NCBI GenBank assembly: GCA_014529385.2
Contig: CM043959.1
Coordinates: forward strand, 58,568,753-58,632,752
Source: Adiantum capillus-veneris
Taxonomy: Eukaryota; Streptophyta; Polypodiopsida; Polypodiales; Pteridaceae
Reading direction: 5' to 3'
DNA length: 64,000 bases
Both the position numbers and the translations under genes were made by a program. The first letter of the stretch is position 1; each line of letters starts with the position of its first letter. Positions 1 to 11,935 of the stretch are shown here, in pieces. The notes under the pieces are model-generated. The model was not told the origin of the DNA, ran no database searches, and was given only the letters and a program-made list of their open reading frames with translations.

Positions 1-1219
1 TTTCAGCAGCAGTCAGGGTTAGGGTTTCCCGCATGCTCTTGGGCAGACACGTCATCACTTTGTGACATCCCATCAGTTGGTGGGACTCTTCTTTGAAAAT
101 AGGCCACTCAGCAAGACTTTGCAAGTTAGTAAAACTTCTTCTGTTGCTTCTTCTTAGGGTTTAGGCCCCTCGGCCGGGATTTGTGGGTAGGCTCAGGTCT
201 TCAGTGGCCTGGCACGTCAGCAGTTTGTGATAGCTGTTGTCCAAGCTATGCATGATAAAGGTGATAATCTTATTCTTCCTGTTTGGACAAGCAACGAAGT
301 TGAGGTCACATATTGTCAAGTTTGGATCTTTGCTCTTCGTAGATTTGTAGTAGTATTCATTTTTCGATTTCGTATTTAGCTTACCTGAGGACTTAAGAAT
401 GTGTTCCTTTAGAAGTTTGTGTGTAAAGTTTGATTTCTAAGATTAAGTTTTTAAGATGTCTTATCTTTTTTTGTTAAAGTTGAGTACTTGTGTTAAGCCA
501 AGTAAGTTGCGTCTACTTATTTTATGGATGCCTTTTTTAAAAACATTTTTAAGTTAATAATGTTTTGTTTCATCTAGTTTTGTTTCGTAGCAAACAAAGT
601 GATTTAGTTAGTTTATTTGTTTGTTTTTGTTTTTGTTTTTGTTTTTTCTTTTCTTTTATTGTGTCCCTTGCTTTTATAGTTTTATGAGTGCTTTATTATT
701 CGTGAGTTCAGACTATTATGAACTTATGAAGGTACATATATAGTTTGTGATAGTTGGTATTCCTGATACCATTGGCCTCTACCATGTTATCAGACCCTCT
801 GACCCTTTGTATTGTAGATTTTCTTTCAAGATATGGTGTTGCGATAGGCACTTGTTTTCTGGATGTGGCTTGGTGTGTATACCACAGATACTTCTTCCTC
901 GGTGGCTTCCTCTTCCTCGATTGCTACCTCTCTACTTGGGATTGCTTTGTCTGATTCCTTGATCGGTACTCAGGGTCCTAGACCCGTGCTTACTTTTGGT
1001 AGGTTGACACTTATTTTGGACATCTTCCTCTCGACGTGAGTATTCTTTGGCATGTGGATGCTACCTATGTATTGATTCCTAGTGGTTTCCTAGCCTTGCC
1101 TCTCTTTGGTGGAGCTTTTACCCTGTTTCTCCTTGGGTTTATGGCTCCTACCGCTACAATTTGGATGTACCTATGCAACCTTGATTTGATGCAAAGATTT
1201 TTGTTAAGGGTCCGACAGC
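1..1219. other. T-rich unassigned DNA
   Basis: Short ORFs exist on the plus strand around 747-962 and from 1036, but none carries a motif I recognise. A T-rich run with repeated GTTTTT units lies at about 620-650. Nothing here can be called a gene. Confidence 0.4.
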
Positions 1220-1665
1220 TTCTCAGCATTTGTTGGGTTTTTTCTTTTTTTTGGGGGGGGGGGTTGTTCAAGTTATGTTCACCTTCTAGATGTTCCTCCT
1301 CTTGCTTACATGCTCCTCATTACACATACACTAACCCTTGGTTGTGGGTTTGCCACCCATACACCTATTGGATAGGGATCTTAGGCACATTTAGGGTTTG
1401 CTCAGCACTTTGCCCATCTCAGGCTTGCTTTGGTCATTTCCATATTTTTAGGATGAGGGTTTTATTTTTGGTCGTGGTATATGACACAGATATTTGCCCC
1501 ACCTTGCCTTGACTCACTAAATATGTGGCCTAGGGGGCTCTCTATCCGTTGTCTTCTATCATTCACATAGTTTGCCATCTGGAGTTATTGGGCTCCTTAG
1601 CCTTTGTCCACCTTTCTCTCTTGCGTGCCATGGTCTCTCTTCTGCTGCACACTCCGACAACTAGC
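1220..1665 (+). repeat. Left arm of a diverged inverted repeat
   Basis: This arm resembles the reverse complement of 3205-3660 along most of its length. Shared landmarks in the same order are a block reading CCCTTGGTTGTGGGTT, a block reading TACACCTATTGGA, ACATTTAGGGTTTGC, GACACAGATATTTGCCC and TTATTGGGCTC. Identity looks to be roughly three quarters by eye. Both arms translate to similar peptides, so the ancestor was probably coding, but I do not recognise the family. The arms are separated by about 1.5 kb. Confidence 0.7.
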
Positions 1666-3204
1666 AGCTCCGCCCAAAGGATGACCATAGAGGTGACAAA
1701 CACCAGTATAAAGAGATGTGTACAAGAGGCTGTATCTTGAATGCTCATACAGTGATTATGTATCATCGACGAAAATCCTGTTGATTGATGATGCTCCCCT
1801 TTCTCAGATACTTTGCATCGACTCTTGCCTGATAACTCAAGCAACTAGTCGTGTGAGATGCCTCTTGGGGCTGATGTGGGTGGGGTCCCTGCTGCAAGCA
1901 AACTATCACTTGGCTCGTTGCTTTAATAGCAAGAAAGGCGGTCGACTGGTAAGCCTATCTGTCCATACGGTGGTCTACTTACTTGATTCTGCAGCTAGAA
2001 TTAGGGGCTACCGTCAAAACACAGTGCAAGTGCTGTCTCATGCGACCTTTAGGCTGCAAAGACCTGTCAATTTGAGCACCTAAATCTGGCTGACCGGGAC
2101 CTTTGTGAGCCTTTTCTCAAGGCCAATGTGAATGGACAACCATTAGAATAGTTAGGACCCCTGCATGACAATCTCTGCATAGTTGGCTATACAAGGTGCA
2201 ATTTAGCATCTGAGAGCGTCATCAGTAGCCTTGGACTAATAGCTTGCATGATTGCAGTCAGGTACCTGCCAGAGTCGTGGTGCATGATGTGTGTGATCAT
2301 TTGCATGTTTGACCGGGTGTGTTTTTGCAGGTCTTTGACGGAAGTTCTAATGATGGCATCTGGCACATCTTTGAATGGTTATTTTTTGAAGGCGAAGGCA
2401 TACACTTTAATTAACCCTCAGTAGAAAGATTTACAATTCAGATAAAAGTGATCTGGGGCCCCTTTCCATCAATAAATAGAAGTGAATGCCTCTAGTAGAC
2501 TGAGGTGGCCTGTCCACTGCCATCTTGGTGGTGTTTCTGGCAACCCATATCTCAGCCTGGCATTTTTGAGGGCCAAGCTTCCCAGCCATCTCAGCCAGAG
2601 GTGCCTTACCTGCTGCCCTATCAGCCCATTGCCCACTTTCCTTGTTGCTGCCAATACAGCCGCAGCTTCTAGAATTTTGGTGGCTTCTTGCTCAGCTGAT
2701 TGGAGCTTTTCTTACTTGAACCTCGTCTCTTATTGCTACGAAGCATACACATTTTCCTACACAGTTTGTGTTTGAGAAAGAGCTTGGACAAAGATGGCTA
2801 GAGCACAAGAGCTTTGTACCAGTTAAAATCACTGTAATAATTGTACAAATTGTATCTGTCTTGAGCTGACTTTTGAAGCTTTTTGATTGATGACAGCATG
2901 GAAAGAGGAGTTGGTTCCAGTACCTTTGGGGCTCGCAACGCAAACACAGTCGCAGCTACTAGTGGGCCTTGTAACCAGGGGTTCAGAAGCCTTCTTAGAG
3001 CAGCTTCAGCGCCCACACAAAAGCTATGCAAATTTCCAGCTCTTGAAACTGGGTCCAAGACTTTCTGGTTTTGGGAGTAAACCGTCACCAGCCAGTAAGC
3101 TATTTTCTTAATTCTAACAAGCGTTCTCAAAGCTATGTCAATGTAAGTAACTTCTAAAAGAGGCGCATTCATTAGGTTATTTCCAATTATGGAGAAATGG
3201 AGAA
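1666..3204. other. Spacer of the inverted repeat, unassigned
   Basis: The spacer contains several 60-120 residue open frames on both strands (for example 1718-2083 plus, 2482-2775 plus, 2798-3253 minus). They overlap one another and show no family motif. It may be part of an old element or of a decayed gene. No function is assigned. Confidence 0.35.
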
Positions 3205-3660
3205 GTGAGACAAGTGTTGGAGTGTGCAACGGAAGGAGAGAGGAAAGAGACAATGGCTCGAGAGAGAGGAGACATAGATGGACGAAAGGCTGGTGAGCCC
3301 AATAACTTCACATGGCAAACTCTGTGAATGATACAAGATAAAGGACAAAGAGCCTCCAAGGCCACATATGCAGTGAGGCAGGGTAAGGTCGCCGGTTGGG
3401 CAAATATCTGTGTCAAATACCATGACCAAAAAATGAAACCCTCATCCTAAAAAAAAAAGAAAATGACCAAACAACAGGCATGAGGTGTTGGTGCAAACCC
3501 TAAATGTGCTTGAGATCCCTGTCCAATAGGTGTACAGGTCGCTAACCCACAACCAAGGGCAAGCGTTTGTGCGATGAGAATCCTGTAAGCAGGAAGAAAA
3601 GCATCGGGAAAGTGAACATAATGCTCTAACAAGAAAAAGAGCCCAAAAGTTGGGAAAAGC
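3205..3660 (-). repeat. Right arm of the inverted repeat
   Basis: Read on the minus strand this arm matches 1220-1665 block by block. Its minus-strand frame at 3447-3632 encodes a peptide containing CTPIGQGSQAHLGFAPTPH; the left arm encodes a related, less intact version. The two arms could come from two oppositely oriented copies of one element or from one inverted duplication. I cannot tell which from the sequence. Confidence 0.7.
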
Positions 3661-5591
3661 GTGAAGAGCCTTCAAGATAGTATATTAAGTGAAATAACAA
3701 CGAAAAGGGGAGAAAGTTGTAGCACTAGTTGCACACGAGGTGTGTTAGTGTCTTTCAAATCTTTTGCCTTATTGGTCAGGCACCTTAACATGACCCTTGA
3801 GGCGGTGATTGGAAAAAGTAAAATTATGTATTAACTGCATCACATGCCCCACCACTGTGTTGGCTTTCTTATCTTATATAGTTTCTGCATTTCAGTTAGT
3901 TCAAATGAATTGGAAATGGAAGCCCGCAAGCAATTGGACAAACAGTCCTTACCGACATCTATGAATAGGCATGTTAATGGTAGCCAGGAGTTTGCCTAGA
4001 AGCTCTTGCAATGCATAGTAGCAACAAGGTGTATGCAACATCTATCACCATTATTAAAATGGTAAAGAAGAGTTTGAACAAGGCAACTCAAAGATTCGAT
4101 TTTGAGAAGTTGTTATGTTGGTCGCACTGTAAAGTCTACTTTTTTATCATTGGTTATAGAAAGGCAGACAAAACAATCGTCTTAACAGCGCACTTGTGTG
4201 TTTTTTCTCCACAGGCCAAGCTGCACTCGAACAAAGCCTTAAGAAAGAACAACTCAGGCATCGAGCTCCCATTGATGCGGGAAATGTTGCATTTGGTAGA
4301 AGTAACTATGGAAGCTTTCTCACTCGAAACAGCGACAAAACTCCTCGAAAGTTGGTAGGGCAAGAGAAGCCTACAACGGCAGACACAGCAAGTGCATGCC
4401 GTTAGTTTCCACTTACTCTCATCTTGTGCATTGGATTAATCACACTAATCCTGACAATAAGAGGGGGACATTGGTGTTTCATTCTGAAGTCCAAAGGTAA
4501 TTCGATCAGGCATACGCAGAGTAAATGATCTTAGCTGCCTTCACTTAAATTTACAACACTCGATTTTACTAATCTAGAGGTACAACGACAGGTGCAAGAA
4601 GGGATGTCATCAATACAATTCAAGAATATCATATCAATGCCGAGGTTTGCGCACAATTGACAAAGCATGCAGGTATGTAATTGAATTTCCGAATTGCTTT
4701 TCATGCACCACACCAAGTATTGATGTGTGTGTGTGTGTGTGTGGATTGACTTACAAAAGAGAACGTTGTTATTTTGACGCTTCTAATTGCATTTATGTTG
4801 ATGGCCTAATAGAAATTTGCATGAAATAGGGTTAATTTGCAACTGAGTCCCCCCTTTGCACATAATTGGTTTGACAGAGAATGCTCAAAGTGAGCGAAGA
4901 GTGTCATCGGCAAGGAGCTTGAGGAGGGAATCTCTTTTTCAGTAGTTTCAATTTGGTGCAAATGTTGCTATGCCTGATATCAATATGGTGGTCTTATCTT
5001 GCAAATGGCAGAGTTTATGTGTGATTTTGGTATCATGGCTTTGCTGATTTGAGGCTTGTGGAAGTTGCAAGTTTTCGCAGCTAACATGAACTTTATCATT
5101 GACATGATATGGAGGGACATGAAAGTTTCAACAACTTAGTTTCTTCACTTGTGATATGACAACCGACATTCCTCAGCAAAGTGACTCACATATTCTTTAG
5201 ATTTTTGAAGCATTTGATCACGAATTTTAAAACAAAAAAGAGGATATGTTAGGATAAGTGTTTATATAGAAATGAGCCCGCACGTCCCCTTTCGCTCACT
5301 TCAATTTTTAAGCTTGAATGGCAAAGCCATATCAACTCACGGACAAGATTAGGGCATCCATTTGTTACGTCACTTGGCAAATAGTACTGCAAGTGGACAC
5401 CAAAGGGTAACAAGAAGGCATATATCAATACTCCTCTTGAGTGATTGCTTATTTTAATCAACGAACAACTAGTGTTGCGAGGTGGGCGTTGCTATAGTAC
5501 ATTTATAGAACGTAACAAGACATACACAGATTAACATCAAGCATCTAGCTCGAGTAAACAAGTACAAAGTGCATTGGTGGATTTATAAAAT
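3661..5591. other. Unassigned DNA with no convincing gene
   Basis: A plus-strand open frame at 4011-4358 contains a pyrimidine tract and CAG at about 4200-4214 that would suit a splice acceptor, but the peptide matches nothing I know. A short (GT)n run lies at about 4724-4743. The rest is AT-rich without landmarks. Confidence 0.35.
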
Positions 5592-5755
5592 GAAATGCAT
5601 ATATGATGATTGATTAGCTCTATAGTTTGTAAAATGGTCCAATTTCATGGCATTGGCGAACTTCAAAAAAAGAAATGCATATATGATGATTGATTACCTC
5701 TATAGCTGTTTGTAAAATGGTCCAATTTCACGGCATTGGCGAACTTCTAAAAAAG
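5592..5755. repeat. 80-bp tandem duplication
   Basis: Two head-to-tail copies begin with GAAATGCATATATGATGATT at 5592 and 5672, a period of 80 bp. Both continue through AAAATGGTCCAATTTCA and CATTGGCGAACTTC. The second copy differs by a few substitutions and a short insertion, and a degraded third start follows at about 5755. Confidence 0.9.
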
Positions 5756-5806
5756 AATTGCATGTGTATTTAATCAAGCATAGTCAATTTTTTTTAATTT
5801 CTTATA

Positions 5807-5812
<6 letters not shown>

Positions 5813-5857
<45 letters not shown>
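5813..5857. repeat. (GA)n microsatellite
   Basis: An uninterrupted GA dinucleotide run of about 45 bp. Confidence 0.98.
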
Positions 5858-5859
<2 letters not shown>

Positions 5860-6709
5860 ATGTGTTGTTACATTCGGAGGGAGCAAGGAGTCTTGGCTGT
5901 CAATTACGGAGCCTAGTGCTAAACTAAACAGTTGCTAAACTAAACTTAAGGAGCATCAGCAGCCTATAAAAATTGAATTGCACTAGTGACTTGGTAATCA
6001 TGTACGGGTGTCACATTTGGTATACATGTTGACCAAGGCAATGCCAAGCATAATGTTTTTTGTTCGACAGCCCTTGACTAAATGTCATTGTAAAATCTTT
6101 TTCCCATCTCAGCATTTTCCTAATTGCCACATGCTTTCAAGATGCAAACATATGTGATTGCATCTGGACAGATGAGCTCGCTTTACATCAACCAAAAACT
6201 TTGCTCGCTGATTGGGTTTAGATCACATGCTATGTAGCTGATTGTGGGCTCAAACAGCCAAAAAACGATATTAGGCTCACCAAATAATCTGTTGCAGGCA
6301 CTTTGGTCACTTTTGCTAGGCCTCAAATGCTCTGTCATCCCAGTTCCCCTGCTCGTCGTTTTCTTTGTGCTGCTTGTTAACTCTCCTTGCTGCTTGTTTA
6401 TGAAAACCCTTCTTTTCTTTTATTTACTTGTAGAGAAGAAGCTCCGCCGGGATTCTAGTTGCTTGCCTTGGTCAGCTGGCTTTCTCCTTCGTCACTTTTC
6501 CCACCTGCAGCGGCCGCTTGGAACAAAACTGCACCCGGATCCTGTGGCTCAGGCACCCCCTCAACTCCTTGCACTCTGTGCGCTGCTCATCTCTCTTACC
6601 TCCCTGTAGACGACGCACTGCATCCCATTAACCTGCGCTCTCCCCCCTGTTTTCACGCTGCTTGTCCTCGATATAAATGCTGCTGCAAGTCGACTTTTCC
6701 TTTTAATAA

Positions 6710-7194
6710 GGGGAAATTACCTAAATACCCCTCTAATTTGAGGAAATTCACAAAATACCCCTCAAATTTAAAAAATTCCCAAAATGCCCCCGGTATTTTG
6801 TCATAAATTCTCAAAATGCCCTTCAAATTTTCCAAAATTCCCATGGTTGTGAGACTAAATTTCTCGAAAAATAAATTTTTCTGTAGGTCTTCACAAGAAG
6901 AGTGATTGTCTATCGTACAAGATGCTAAAACTACAATTTGAATTGGTTACGTAGGCTTTGGAGATGAATTGCTTCATTAATTTTAGACATAATTGCCTTT
7001 TTTGCGCTGGTAACCGGAGACAAATAACATGCTGAGCACTCAAAAACGGATCTCAATTGTCAAAAACGAATGAAGATTAGAAAATCTTGAACATTCCAAC
7101 CAAAATAGATACAAGGGTATTTTGGGAATTTTTGAAATTTGAGGGGTATTTTGGGAATTTCCTCAAATTAGAGGGGTATTTTGGTAATTTTCCC
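6710..7194. mobile_element. Mutator-like MITE with long terminal inverted repeats
   Basis: The left end reads GGGGAAATTACC and the right end, reverse complemented, reads GGGAAAATTACC. The inverted repeats continue about 65 bp through AATACCCCTCTAATTTGAGG and AAATACCCCTCAAATTT. The element is flanked by identical 9-bp direct repeats TTTTAATAA at 6701-6709 and 7195-7203, the target duplication size typical of Mutator-like elements. The 485-bp body has no ORF long enough for a transposase, so it would depend on an enzyme supplied elsewhere. TIR sequence and 9-bp duplication together make the class assignment strong. Confidence 0.88.
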
Positions 7195-7203
7195 TTTTAA
7201 TAA

Positions 7204-10044
7204 TGCATTAGTAAACAAGAGGTATTGGCTTGCTTACGTTTGTTATGGTCCCTATTTTTGGAGAATATCGGTTGGGTGTGAGCGCGTGCAGGGAAGGTGC
7301 AAGTTGCAGCTCATGATTGGACCAGCTCATTTTGAAGCGTGTCCATCTGGATAGGTTTGACACGCTTCAGATTCTGAAAGAGTAAAGGATTGATAGGCCA
7401 TGCTTACTACAGGGTATCCCTGGCTTGTGGCAGCCAAGCGTTCATAGCGACATTGCTTTTTTATCCTTCAATGTCGGTGCTTCCTATTGGTCTAAGCCTA
7501 CACTTCACTTTTTTTGAAGCGATTATGTTAGGTACATGTTTGCCTTTCCTAAGGCTTGTCTTCATGCCATGAAATGTTACATACAACCTAGAGTTGAACC
7601 ATATGATTTATGACATTCTTCAGTCTTTTTTGAATGTGCAAAATTAAAAGTTTAAACTAAGTCATGCCCATTTGCTTTTTAGATCTTAAAATCAATACGA
7701 AGCTCTTTCGTTAGAATCCCATGTTACATCCATTAAAACTAAGCTTTGCTCCCTTTTTATTAATCTATAGAAGTAATAGCATCAGCACTCCATAATCACC
7801 AACAATCTGCATTGTGATAAACTACCAATTAAGCCTTTAAATCAAAATGGGTCACATGAATTTTTTTGTTGTTGCAAAACTAATTTTTCAAGATAGTCAA
7901 AATCAAGGTTTGTCTACATGAATGGCTTCCACTGCCTTCATTCATCGTCTTTTATCATTCATAAATAGATTGATAGTGGCTTCTTTTTTGCTCAATTTTC
8001 TTTAACTTATTTCCATCTACACATCCTCTTGAATTTTGTATTTTTTGGGTGGAAGAAATTTTGTTAGACACGATAATTGGGAATCTTTATTTAAGAAGTT
8101 CTTTCGATTAAGTTGCATTTTGTATTGTTTATCACTTTGTCATTGCGTTGTGGGTTTTTGTCAATGTTTGTGATAGGGATCAACAAGGTGCTAATAGTAA
8201 GTCTGTGCTAAATGCAATCTCCAATAGTTCTAGGAGGACCAATTGGACCAATTGAACGAACAACAACTATGCTCTTTATTCATTTGTTGTGAAACAAGTG
8301 CTTGCCTCAAAAACATATTGGATAATGTTACAAGTTTGAAAGAATGTAGAATGAATATGGTTCTAGCCACTTTGTAAAGAGGTAGTGGAGCTTTTTCCAT
8401 TGGAGGATCTTGCTATTAACAACATAGTAACTATAAGATCCACGCATTGTACTAGTATATATTGTGACATGTACGAGATATTATTTCTTAACATAAAACA
8501 TGTAGAATAGGCAAAGGAGCTTTAGATACTTGGTGGTTTTGTTAACATTATACTATAGTTTTGTCTTGAAACCACCATTAGATAATTTGCAAACCCATGA
8601 TAGAGCATGCAATTAAGGTGCAAGACCTTAGAAGAAAACTTTTAAAGGTTGATGAGATCGTTCTCAAGGAGGAGAGGGTGAGAAAGAATTCAGTCTTTTG
8701 CATCTTTGCCTTCTTCATGGCATATGACATTTTGGACTTTCTCATAGTATTCAAATAACAAAATATAATTGAGAACCTCATAAGTTAGTTTTACTTTTGA
8801 TTAAGGAAGATTAGCAAGAAAAGAACATGATTAGATTTATCTCAGTGAAACATGCTAATCATGATGCAAAGAAAAGCGAAAGTGGGTTCATCTCAGAAGT
8901 CTCACATTGAAATTAAGAAACAGACAAAAGGTCATAAAATTGGACATTACATAATCGATCTCCATAGAGGTTTGCTAAAGAAAAGAGAGAAGAAAAATCA
9001 AAGCAAATAAAATTTTAATTTTCTTATGCCGACAGAGTTATGGTGAAATCTTTCTTTTGATAATGGTTTATAAGTTAATATATATAATACAATTTATGTG
9101 ATAGGTATAAAAAGAATCTAGTATTGGTCACTATGTTTGCACTTCAAGGTTATGATGTAAAGTATAATAATCTAATGTTTGTGCAATGTAAAAATTATCA
9201 TTCTACTTTTTATTGACAAGTTCTTTGATCTTATAATCTTGATAAGAAGCAAACATCTATTATTGTTAAATGATAGTAATGAATTTGTGGCTTGAGTAGT
9301 GTTGTGATTTACATGCTTTACAGTGTTTGTAGAACATGGCACAAGTGAACCTTATAGTTTGGGGCAAAAAATGCAGACTTTTGGTTTTTCAAAAGAGTAA
9401 TGTTTGTGATTCATAAAAGCTTTGATTCATTCAATGTGATGTATGTGGATGATGATACATTTTTGTTTTAGGCTTTAAATACTATGCTACTTTATTGATT
9501 AATTTACACCCTTCCTTGAGTATATTCTTTGATTACTTATTCCATTTTGGGACTCAAAGCTTTTGTTTTACACGTTAAACTAGAAAGAGATTATATGATA
9601 TTTATGAAATGAGAGGGTAAAAAAAAATATGTCTGCATATGTTGGCTAATCGAAAGACATAAACTTGTCATATTGCCATACATTCCAAAAAAAGGAAATA
9701 TTTTCCTAATCCTTGTGAGTAGAATGATGTATCACATGCTTTCGAAATCAAGGAGTGCTAAAGCAATACCATGCAACTTGCAATAAATTCTATAAACATG
9801 ATTACAATACAGTCAATCTTATTGATTTGCAAGTTGGCAAGAAGCTAATTGGTGCTAAGTAAGTGGGTTCTCAAACTAAAAAGAAAGCTTGATGGGTCAA
9901 TTGATATGTATTTCTCTTAAGTTACAGGCACAATTTTAGTATGAATATATTTGGCTTTGTCTAGATGATTTTCTTTTGCTTGGAGATGGTAATCAACTTT
10001 AGCCTCTTTTGGACTAGGGTGCATTAGTGAGACTAATGTTCATG
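7204..10044. other. AT-rich unassigned DNA
   Basis: No long ORF is present. Two faint copia-RT-like peptides can be read on the plus strand, one with YVDD at about 9440-9455 and one with LDDFLLLGDG at about 9961-9990. They may be remnants of an old copia element, but the surrounding frames are closed and I give this low weight. Confidence 0.3.
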
Positions 10045-10063
10045 GTGTGTGTGTGTGTGTGTG

Positions 10064-10147
<84 letters not shown>
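10045..10147. repeat. Compound (GT)n(GA)n microsatellite
   Basis: About 58 bp of GT (with one GC interruption) passes directly into about 45 bp of GA. The same GT-then-GA order recurs at 22,972-23,067. Confidence 0.98.
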
Positions 10148-10149
<2 letters not shown>

Positions 10150-11069
10150 TACTTGAAACTTTCCACTGCTTCAAGTGGCCCTTGATTATACATAATGTAT
10201 GGTTTCTTCTTGATGAGAGCTTTCACAAGTATAATCTTTGTTTTGAAGAATTCACCACATCAAACCACTATGCAAGGAAAAGAATTCAATGATGGTCATG
10301 AGCTTTTTGTGCATCTTCTTGAGTGTGATCCAAAGCACAACATTATCTACATATAGCAAATGCATGGTCAACACATAAGCAAAATACGAATTTATTTGCT
10401 CCCTTCTTCATAATGTACTCAAGAACCATGTGCTCCACCCCATCTTTGCAGACTTTTAAGATATACTTTTAAGATCATGTGAAAGCAAAGATTTAAAAAA
10501 AGATTAATTGATATTAAAGATTTTTTAATATACTGAAAGTTTACATTAGGGTAGGTTGAGCTTGCCAAAAATAATTAAATAGGGTTCTAAAAAATTTATT
10601 GGGCTTGCACATGATAACCAATGTTGCTTGTAAGTGGACGCTCAAATAAATTTTTTAACATTGGAGGCTCCATTGAGATGGATATTTTCATATAGCATTT
10701 TGTAGCAGACTCAATATGAATAAATAAAGAGAAGTACAATGGTTTTCTTTCTTTTATTTTCTTGGCTAAAAGTAATAACCTTGGTTAGTTTGATTTTGAG
10801 GAGGATCTAGCTTTCTTAAAATTCAAATAAGCATGGTAACAACATGGATGTGCCATAATAAAATTTTCATGGCCACTACAAATAATCTTGTGTTTCATGC
10901 ACATAAAAAGCATAGAGAGATTCCATCTCACATTGTATAGAAGTTGTTTAAGGATGAAATTGAGAAGCTGGAATATTACCCAACTATGTTTGTTTTTTTG
11001 CCAAGCCTTGAATAAGAATCATCTCAATTGATATCTCTATTGACTTGACATTAGAGAAAATCGCCATAC
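10148..11069. other. Unassigned AT-rich DNA
   Basis: No gene, repeat boundary or recognisable element end is visible in this stretch. Confidence 0.4.
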
Positions 11070-11089
11070 TGATATTGACGTGGGGGTGA

Positions 11090-11158
11090 TACCTTCTCAG
11101 GAGATCATCCATCCCAATACTATTCTTGCACGTGCATGCTCAATTCCAAGGTTTTGAT
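11090..11158 (-). pseudogene. 5S rRNA-like segment, 3' LTR copy
   Basis: The plus strand reads CTTCTCAGGAGATCATCCAT and then a CTATTCTTGCACGTGCATGC block, the reverse complement of a decayed plant 5S rRNA 3' half (CTTCCCAGGAGGTCACCCAT in the gene). Several substitutions make it unlikely to be a functional rRNA gene. It occupies the same place in its LTR as the copy at 11,551-11,620. Confidence 0.8.
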
Positions 11159-11550
11159 AACTTGACCTAGCCATCCAAATGCCAAAACTTTAAGGTATTA
11201 CGGAATTTCTAGTTTAGTCAATTAAACCAAGCCTTTTAGTTAGGTACCATTTAGAGTTTACAAATTTTGCCAAACTTGGGACTTTCTTCATCATGATCAT
11301 TTGAGTTTCATCCTTTTGACATTGATCCTTCATATGGAGTACTTGGTTTGCTCTCAACCATGAGTTTTTGGTTCACTATCAATCCTAGATTTTAGGTTTC
11401 CCCATAACCTAGTGCTACTTAGAGAGTCTCCCCTCACCTCAAACTACAGTGGAGGTAAACTAAGCACCAACTTGAGGTTCTCAAGCCTTTGGTTTATAAG
11501 TTCCACCCAACAACCTTGGCTATGATACTACTTGATAGTGACTTAGGGGC

Positions 11551-11620
11551 AATATCTTCCCAGGAAGCCACATATTAGGGTACTAATCTTACATGTGCAC
11601 GCTTAACTTCAAGGTTTCCA
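11551..11620 (-). pseudogene. 5S rRNA-like segment, 5' LTR copy
   Basis: On the minus strand this contains GAAGTTAAGCGTGC, identical to the box A region of the plant 5S internal promoter, and CCTGGGAAG further 3'. The middle of the 5S sequence is mutated. In Cassandra elements this segment is thought to act as a pol III promoter; whether it is still active here cannot be read from sequence. Confidence 0.82.
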
Positions 11621-11935
11621 CAACTCGGTTTAGCAATCAACACTCTAAATCTTAAGGTCTTAGGGACCTCCAGTCTAGCCAAGCCTTATAGTTAGGCAGC
11701 ACTACTCATAGTTTACAAGTTGGACTCGGTAACCATCACACAATTGATCCATCGGTGAGACATTGAAGAAGTGTTCATTTATTACGAGTTCCTACCTCTT
11801 AGTATTTCCATGTCTTTGTTATACATTGAAAACTTGACTAACCTTAATGATGATGACAAGAATCCAATTATTCGTTTTAGTTTAGTGAAATTTCCCCAAT
11901 GTAGAAGCCAAAAGGCATAAGTTTGTGATCATTGA

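Larger units (their letters stand above)
11070..11740 (-). mobile_element. Cassandra-like TRIM retrotransposon with 5S rRNA-derived LTRs
   Basis: Two direct repeats of roughly 200 bp start at TGATATTGAC (11,070) and TGATAGTGAC (11,533) and run in parallel through a shared CAAGCCTT(T/A)TAGTTAGG block. Each carries a segment matching plant 5S rRNA in reverse complement, so the element reads on the minus strand. Just inside the 5' LTR (about 11,520-11,532) the minus strand reads AGTATCATAGC, resembling an initiator-Met tRNA primer site (TGGTATCAGAGC). The interior is only about 250 bp and non-coding. This is the architecture known for Cassandra elements: miniature size, 5S sequence in both LTRs, Met-tRNA primer site. 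LTR outer ends are approximate and the two LTRs are strongly diverged, so the copy is old. Confidence 0.82.

Noticed and set aside
20-170. Telomere-like TTAGGGTTT words near 20 and 153
   Set aside because: Only single copies are present. A telomeric tract needs tandem TTTAGGG repeats.
10014-10292. ORFs with long Cys-Val, Arg-Glu, Ser-Leu or Thr-His runs
   Set aside because: They are translations of the (GT)n(GA)n microsatellite. Similar artefacts occur at 13,151, 22,734-23,136, 38,143-38,521, 39,539 and 40,569-41,201.
9420-10440. Copia RT remnant near 9.4-10.4 kb
   Set aside because: Only isolated YVDD- or LDDF-type words are seen, without supporting flanking blocks. Too weak to annotate as an element.
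11090-11620. Functional 5S rRNA gene cluster
   Set aside because: Both 5S-like segments are mutated and sit inside direct repeats with a primer-site-like sequence, which fits Cassandra. They are not 120-bp intact genes.
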